From Pseudomonadota bacterium (lineage in GTDB: Bacteria > Pseudomonadota > Gammaproteobacteria > Steroidobacterales > Steroidobacteraceae), in the NCBI GenBank assembly GCA_021815905.1, contig JAKAZP010000005.1, positions 1 through 18,767 of the forward strand: a DNA stretch of 18,767 nt, written 5' to 3'. Below the pieces are notes generated by a model, which saw nothing but the letters and a program-made list of their open reading frames with translations, made no database searches and was not told where the DNA came from. The translations under genes were made by a program, and so were the position numbers. The first letter of the stretch is position 1, and the number at the start of each line of letters is the position of its first letter. Below are positions 14,419-18,767 of this stretch, piece after piece.

Positions 14419-14448
14419 TTGACCTTTGGCATGCCGCCCTTCTAGACT
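14419..14448 (+). promoter_or_regulatory. Predicted sigma70 promoter for erpA
   Basis: TTGACC (14419-14424, 5 of 6 matches to -35) is followed after 18 nt by TAGACT (14443-14448, 4 of 6 matches to -10), in the 114-nt gap between the bactofilin gene and erpA. A start near 14455 leaves a leader of about 67 nt that includes the AGGAG ribosome site at 14505-14509. I do not see a convincing IscR-type operator. Confidence 0.5.
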
Positions 14449-14521
14449 GCGCCCAGGCCTCTCGCAGTTCGGAGGGCCGAGCCTGGACCCCGGGCCGATT
14501 TGACAGGAGACCGCAGCCGCA

Positions 14522-14878
14522 ATGAGCACCGTCGACAGCGAAGCCGAAGCCCCCCCCCTCCTCTTCACCGATGCGGCCGCGCGCAAGGTGGGCGATCTGA
14601 TCCGCGGCGAAGGCAATCCGGACCTGATGCTCAGGGTGTTCGTGCAGGGCGGCGGCTGCTCGGGGCTGCAGTACGGTTTCGAGTTCGACGAGCAGATCCA
14701 GGACGGGGACACCTGCATCGAGAACCAGGGCGTGAAGCTGCTCGTCGACCCGATGAGCGTGCAGTATCTGACCGGCGCGCAGATCGACTACCGCGAGGGT
14801 CTCGACGGGGCGCAATTCGTCATTCGCAATCCCAACGCCACGACCACCTGCGGCTGCGGGTCCTCGTTCTCCACCTGA
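14522..14878 (+). CDS. erpA: Iron-sulfur cluster insertion protein ErpA
   Basis: ErpA is an A-type carrier that delivers Fe-S clusters to apoproteins, including the isoprenoid enzymes IspG/IspH in E. coli. The 118-residue protein has the three cluster cysteines of the family: Cys46 in [11 protein letters not shown], and Cys110 and Cys112 in the C-terminal [12 protein letters not shown]. Supporting segments are [33 protein letters not shown] and F.I.NPNA. The SSFS ending and the FEFDE segment fit ErpA rather than IscA or SufA. The ATG at 14522 has AGGAG about 12 nt upstream. A separate promoter probably drives it, though it lies in the same direction as the rppH-DUF6776-bactofilin group. Confidence 0.95.
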   Translation: MSTVDSEAEAPPLLFTDAAARKVGDLIRGEGNPDLMLRVFVQGGGCSGLQYGFEFDEQIQDGDTCIENQGVKLLVDPMSVQYLTGAQIDYREGLDGAQFVIRNPNATTTCGCGSSFST

Positions 14879-14894
14879 GCCCGGTGCCCCGCGC

Positions 14895-16493
14895 GTGAGC
14901 CGCCCGGCCGCCTCCGTCCGCGAAACCCAAAAGAACGAAGTCGAATCAGCCAGCCAGAGCCGGCGGGCATCCGCCCCGCCGGTGCCGGATGTCATCGCCG
15001 CGGTCGACCTCGGCTCCAACAGCTTTCACATGATCGTCGCGAGGTACTCGCACGGCCAGCTCGTCATCATCGACCGCCTGCGCGAGATGGTGCGCCTCGC
15101 CGCGGGCGTCGAGGAGAACGGCCGCATCGACAAGGAGGTCGCGGCGCGCGCGATCGCCTGCCTGCAGCGCTTCGGCCAGAGGCTGCGCGACATCCGTGCC
15201 GAGAGCGTGCGCGTCGTCGGCACCAACGCGTTACGGGTCGCGCACCGCAAGCAGATGTTTCTCGAGCGGGCGCGCGAGGCGCTCGGACACCCGATCGAGA
15301 TCATCTCCGGCATGGAGGAGGCGCGGCTCATCTACTCGGGCGTCGCGCACACCATGCCGAGCGAGCCCGGGCGGCGCCTGGTCGTCGACATCGGCGGCGG
15401 CAGCACCGAGCTCATCATCGGCGAGGGACTCGCGCCGCTCGAGCTCGAAAGCCTGCAGATGGGGTGCGTATCCTTGAGCGAGCGGTTCTTCCGCGACGGC
15501 AAGATCTCCGCCAAGCGCATGGCCCGGGCGCGCATGGCCGCCCGCCTCGAGCTCGAGCCGGTGCAGGCGGCCTTCAAGCGGCGCGGCTGGGAGCGCTGCG
15601 CCGGCAGCTCCGGCACGGTGCGGGCGATCGGCGAGGCGATCCGCGAGCTCGATCCGCAGGCGGTCACTCTCAGCGTCGCCGGCCTCGAGCGCACGATCAA
15701 CCACCTCATCGGGGCCGGTCACGTGCGCGAGCTGCGGCTCGCCGCGATCACCGAGGATCGCCGGCCCGTGTTTCCGGGCGGGATCGCCATACTCGCGGAG
15801 ATCTTCGCGGCGCTCGGGCTGAAGGAGATGCGCATCGCCGAAGGGGCGATGCGCGAGGGGCTGCTGTACGACATGGTCGGCCGGTTCACGGACGAGGACG
15901 CGCGCGAGCGCACCGTGCGCGGCATGCAGCGGCGCTATCACGTCGATCTGGCGCAGGCCGAGCGGGTCGAGGCGACGGCGCTCGATTTCCTCCGGCAGAC
16001 GCGCGACGCCTGGAAGCTCCACGGCGATCCGCCGGCCGAGCCGGTGTTGAAATGGGCGGCGCGGCTGCACGAGATCGGCCTCGACGTGTCGCACAACGGC
16101 TATCACCGTCACGGCGCCTACCTGCTCGAGAATGCCGACATGCCGGGATTCTCGCGCGAGGAGCAGCGGTTGCTCGCGCGGGCGGTCGGCGGCCATCGCC
16201 GCAAGCTCGCGCTCGAGGGACTCGAGGAGCTCGTCCCCCCCTGGGACCGCAACGGCATCCATCTCATCGTGCTGCTGCGGCTCGCGGTCCTGCTGCACCG
16301 GGGGCGCAGTCCCACGGCGCTGCCGCCGATCGGCCTCACCGCGACCGCTCGCTCCCTCGAGCTCCTCTTCCCGGCGCGCTGGCTGCGGGAACACCCCCTG
16401 ACCTCGGCCGACCTGCAACAGGAGGTCGACTACCTGCGCGTCGCGGGGTTGCGTCTGCGGGTGTTCAGCCGCGGCAACCGGCACGAGCGGTAG
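14895..16493 (+). CDS. ppx: Exopolyphosphatase Ppx
   Basis: Ppx releases orthophosphate from the ends of inorganic polyphosphate. The 532-residue protein belongs to the Ppx/GppA branch of the ASKHA fold: AAVDLGSNSFHM (residues 35-46, phosphate loop), VVGTNALR, IISGMEEARLIYSG (containing the Glu equivalent to catalytic Glu121 of E. coli PPX), VVDIGGGSTELIIGEG and CAGSSGTVRAIGEA. A helical C-terminal half with an HD-like segment (LHEIGLDVSHNGYHRHGAYLLENADMPGF) follows, as in the long Ppx type. The GTG at 14895 gives a 30-residue polar lead like that of E. coli Ppx; a later GTG near 14983 is an alternative. GppA (pppGpp hydrolase) is the paralogue that could be confused, but convergent ppk next door supports Ppx. 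It starts 16 nt after erpA. Confidence 0.9.
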   Translation: MSRPAASVRETQKNEVESASQSRRASAPPVPDVIAAVDLGSNSFHMIVARYSHGQLVIIDRLREMVRLAAGVEENGRIDKEVAARAIACLQRFGQRLRDIRAESVRVVGTNALRVAHRKQMFLERAREALGHPIEIISGMEEARLIYSGVAHTMPSEPGRRLVVDIGGGSTELIIGEGLAPLELESLQMGCVSLSERFFRDGKISAKRMARARMAARLELEPVQAAFKRRGWERCAGSSGTVRAIGEAIRELDPQAVTLSVAGLERTINHLIGAGHVRELRLAAITEDRRPVFPGGIAILAEIFAALGLKEMRIAEGAMREGLLYDMVGRFTDEDARERTVRGMQRRYHVDLAQAERVEATALDFLRQTRDAWKLHGDPPAEPVLKWAARLHEIGLDVSHNGYHRHGAYLLENADMPGFSREEQRLLARAVGGHRRKLALEGLEELVPPWDRNGIHLIVLLRLAVLLHRGRSPTALPPIGLTATARSLELLFPARWLREHPLTSADLQQEVDYLRVAGLRLRVFSRGNRHER

Positions 16494-16510
16494 CCTTCCC
16501 GCCGCCGCCC

Positions 16511-16539
16511 GGCGCCCCGGGGACCGTCTCGCGGGCGCC
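16511..16539. terminator. Possible hairpin between convergent ppx and ppk
   Basis: GGCGCCC (16511-16517) pairs with GGGCGCC (16533-16539) over a 15-nt loop in the 58-nt gap between the ppx and ppk stop codons. The position suits a shared transcription end, but there is no T run on either side, so it is not a classical intrinsic terminator. Confidence 0.25.
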
Positions 16540-16551
16540 TGCGGATCGCCC

Positions 16552-18657
16552 CTACGCGCCGTCAGCCTCCTCGGGGCCCGGCGAGCCGAACGCGGGTCCG
16601 GCGGCATAACGGCCCAGAAGCTCCGTCTGCGAGTTCACCGCGCGCGCCCCGGCCGGGGCGAGCCGCTCGTAGCGGCCGTCGGGCCGCAGTTGCCACGCCT
16701 GAGCGTTGTCGCTCAGGGCGAGCTCCAGGTCCTCGAGAATGCGCAGCCGGTGCGAGTTGCGGCGGATCGGGAAGGCCACCTCCACCCGGCGGAAGAAATT
16801 CCGCTCCATCCAGTCGGCGCTGGCGCAGTAGAGCTCCGGCTCCCCGTCGTTCTCGAAATAGAACGCGCGCGAGTGCTCCAGGAAGCGGCCGACGACGGAG
16901 CGGACCTGGATGTTCTCCGACACGCCGGGAATCCCGGGCCGCAGCGCGCACACGCCCCGCACGATGAGGTCGACCCTGACGCCGGCGCGCGAGGCCCGGT
17001 AGAGCGCCTCGATCGACTGCTGCTCGACCAGCGCGTTCATCTTGGCGATGACGCGCGCCGGCTTGCCCGCGCGCGCATGCGCGCCCTCGCGCTCGATCTT
17101 CGCGAGCATCGCCTCGTGCATGCCGAACGGCGATTGCACCAAGCGCTTCAGCCGCGGCGTGCGGGTGAGGCTCGTCAGCTGCAGGAACAGCTCGTGGACG
17201 TCCTGTCCGACCTCATCGTCGCCGGTGAAGAGCCCGTAGTCGGTGTACTGGCGGGCGGTCCGCGGATGATAGTTGCCCGTGCCGAGGTGACAGTAGCGCC
17301 GGATGCCCCCGGGCTCCCGGCGCACGATGAGCGCGAGCTTCGCATGGGTCTTGTAGCCGACGACTCCGTACATGACGTGCGCGCCGGCTTCCTGCAGCCG
17401 GTTCGACAGCCCGATGTTGGCTTCCTCGTCGAAGCGCGCGCGCAGCTCGATGATGACGGTCACGTCCTTGCCCGCGCTCGCCGCATCCACCAGCGCATCG
17501 ACGATCGGGGAGTCGCTGCCGGTGCGGTAGAGGGTCTGCTTGATCGCGAGGACGTTCGGGTCCGCGGCCGCCTGCCGCAGGAAATCCATCACCGGCGCGA
17601 AGCTCTGGTAGGGATGGTGCAGCAGGATGTCCTTCTGGCCGATGCAGGCGAAGAGGTCGGGATTGCCGGCGAGCCGCCGCGGGATCCCGGGCGTGAACAC
17701 CGCGTACTTGAACTCGGGCCGTTGCACCAGGTCGTATACCGCGGACAGCCGGTTGAGATTGACCGGTCCGGGCACGCTGTAGGCGTCGATCTCGTGCAGC
17801 GCGAACTGCCGCAGCAGGTACTGCACGATCGCCTGCGGGCAGTCGCGCGAGGTCTCGAGCCGCACCGCCGCGCCGTAGCGGCGATGGGCGAGCTCTCCCT
17901 CGAGCGCGCGGCGCAGGTCGTCGATCTCCTCCTCGTCGACGAACAGATCGCTGTTGCGCGTCACGCGGAACTGATAGCAGCCGAGCACCTTGATGCCGGC
18001 GAACAGCCTCTGCACGAACGCCTGCACGATGCCGGTGAGCAGCACGAGCGTGCGCCGGGAGCCCTCGAGCGGCACCGGCACCACGCGCGGCAGCGAGCGC
18101 GGCGCCTGCACGATCGCGAGCTCGCTGTCGCGCCCGAAGGCATCCTTGCCCTCGAGCCGCACGATGAAGTTGAGGCTCTTGTTCTGGATGCGCGGGAAGG
18201 GGCGGGCCGGGTCGAGACCGAGCGGACTCAAGACCGGCTCGACCTCGAGCTCGAAGTACTGCTCGAGCCAGGGCATCGCCTCGGGCAGCGCGTCGGCGCG
18301 CCCGAGCAGCAGGATGTCGCGCGCGGCGAGCTCGGGCAGCAGGACCTCGTTGAGGCAACGGTACTGGTCGGCGACCAGATCCGCGGCGCGCCGGTGGATC
18401 GCCTCGAGCTGCTGCTCGAGCGACATGCCGTCGGCGGCGAACTGGCCGGAGCCGAGCTCGAGCAGCTGCTTCAGGCCCGCGACCCGGATCTCGAAGAACT
18501 CATCGAGGTTGCTGGAGGAGATGCACAGGAACCTCAGCCGCTCGAGCAGCGGCACCGAATCGTCGAGCGCCTGGGCGAGCACGCGCTGATTGAACTCGAG
18601 GAAGGAGAGCTCGCGGTTGATGTAGAGCTGAGGCGACTTGAGGTCCGGGTCGTCCAT
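16552..18657 (-). CDS. ppk: Polyphosphate kinase Ppk1
   Basis: Ppk1 polymerises the gamma-phosphate of ATP into long-chain polyphosphate at the inner face of the membrane. The 701-residue protein (E. coli 688) has the N-terminal domain start YINRELSFLEFNQRVLAQA and SSNLDEFFEIRVAGL, the head domain with PFPRIQNKSLNF, and the two PLD-like catalytic domains. The autophosphorylated His438 is in YGVVGYKTHAKLALI (His435 in E. coli) and the second active-site His595 is in GRFLEHSRAFYF (His592). HHPYQSF, IKQTLYRTGSDSPIVDAL, RYCHLGTGNYHPRTARQYTDYGLFT and the C-terminal SADWMERNFFRRVEVAFPI also match. The ATG at 18657 gives family length. It converges on ppx with 58 nt between the stops, so the opposing enzymes are not cotranscribed. 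Two G+C-only hairpins lie upstream. Confidence 0.96.
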   Translation of the reverse strand: MDDPDLKSPQLYINRELSFLEFNQRVLAQALDDSVPLLERLRFLCISSSNLDEFFEIRVAGLKQLLELGSGQFAADGMSLEQQLEAIHRRAADLVADQYRCLNEVLLPELAARDILLLGRADALPEAMPWLEQYFELEVEPVLSPLGLDPARPFPRIQNKSLNFIVRLEGKDAFGRDSELAIVQAPRSLPRVVPVPLEGSRRTLVLLTGIVQAFVQRLFAGIKVLGCYQFRVTRNSDLFVDEEEIDDLRRALEGELAHRRYGAAVRLETSRDCPQAIVQYLLRQFALHEIDAYSVPGPVNLNRLSAVYDLVQRPEFKYAVFTPGIPRRLAGNPDLFACIGQKDILLHHPYQSFAPVMDFLRQAAADPNVLAIKQTLYRTGSDSPIVDALVDAASAGKDVTVIIELRARFDEEANIGLSNRLQEAGAHVMYGVVGYKTHAKLALIVRREPGGIRRYCHLGTGNYHPRTARQYTDYGLFTGDDEVGQDVHELFLQLTSLTRTPRLKRLVQSPFGMHEAMLAKIEREGAHARAGKPARVIAKMNALVEQQSIEALYRASRAGVRVDLIVRGVCALRPGIPGVSENIQVRSVVGRFLEHSRAFYFENDGEPELYCASADWMERNFFRRVEVAFPIRRNSHRLRILEDLELALSDNAQAWQLRPDGRYERLAPAGARAVNSQTELLGRYAAGPAFGSPGPEEADGA

Positions 18658-18709
18658 CGGGCCCCAGTAGAGCAGAGTGCGGCCGCCGCTACCACCTTGC
18701 GGCTTGGGG

Positions 18710-18750
18710 GCGCGGCCGCCGGCCGCGCGCGCGCCGCCGGGGGCGGCGGC
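18710..18750. repeat. Two adjacent G+C-only hairpins upstream of ppk
   Basis: The first is a 19-bp palindrome, GCGCGGCCGCCGGCCGCGC (18710-18728; 9-bp arms, one central base). The second is GCCGCCG-GGGG-CGGCGGC (18733-18750; 7-bp arms, 4-nt loop). They lie 53 nt beyond the ppk start codon in a stretch of 110 nt to the window edge where I see no gene. They could be a REP-type element, the end of an upstream transcript or a structured leader. G+C richness makes chance stems more likely. Confidence 0.4.
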
Positions 18751-18767
18751 CCCGAGCCGGCACGCAA

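Noticed and set aside
14500..14505. Exact TTGACA just upstream of erpA
   Set aside because: Only 16 nt separate it from the start codon and no -10 box fits; the pair at 14419-14448 is better placed.
1..18767. tRNA, rRNA, CRISPR, insertion sequences, prophage or toxin-antitoxin modules
   Set aside because: Reading both strands showed no spaced repeats, transposase or integrase motifs, tRNA-like cloverleaf or small paired toxin genes; nearly all sequence is accounted for by the genes listed.

Overview
This window looks like the chromosome of a very G+C-rich gammaproteobacterium, roughly 70% G+C by eye. The gene families fit a Xanthomonadales/Nevskiales/Steroidobacterales-like lineage, but I cannot name a genus. 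The lineage argument rests on a ChpA/ChpC-type twitching chemotaxis pair, a fused chorismate mutase-prephenate dehydrogenase (TyrA), RppH, AmpD and ErpA, on a bioA-rsmE pair, and on a DUF6776-bactofilin-erpA string that is also known from pseudomonads. Coding density is very high. I see no tRNA, rRNA, CRISPR array, IS element or phage gene, and codon use looks uniform, so this is mostly ordinary core chromosome.

Layout. 1-1268 (+): the end of a CheA-type hybrid kinase with a C-terminal receiver domain, followed by a ChpC-like CheW protein. 1288-2049 (-): a HisN-type inositol monophosphatase-family phosphatase. 2145-3561 (+): a PduO-type cob(I)alamin adenosyltransferase and two small membrane proteins of unknown function. 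3572-4844 (-): ampD coupled to a DUF1614 membrane protein. 4896-6979 (+): bioA overlapping rsmE. 7080-7724 (+): a DUF998 membrane protein. 7731-9187 (-): pdxH followed by an ABC ATPase of the BtuD/FecE type. 9315-11633 (+): tyrA and a diguanylate cyclase. 11602-12587 (-): a FecCD (BtuC-like) permease broken by a one-base frameshift. 12678-14878 (+): rppH, a DUF6776 protein, a bactofilin and erpA. 14895-16493 (+): ppx. 16552-18657 (-): ppk, convergent with ppx.

Functional themes: polyphosphate synthesis and breakdown (ppk/ppx), cofactor metabolism (biotin, PLP, adenosylcobalamin, Fe-S delivery), wall recycling (ampD), a probable bactofilin module, and surface motility with c-di-GMP signalling. 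The main oddities are the ABC importer parts. The permease is frameshifted in a G run. The ATPase has no ATG/GTG/TTG start close to its natural N terminus. The two genes are separated by pdxH, tyrA and the cyclase gene instead of being adjacent. I found no convincing undescribed large system. The best leads for new biology are the DUF6776-bactofilin pair, the AmpD-DUF1614 pair and the small membrane proteins behind the adenosyltransferase.
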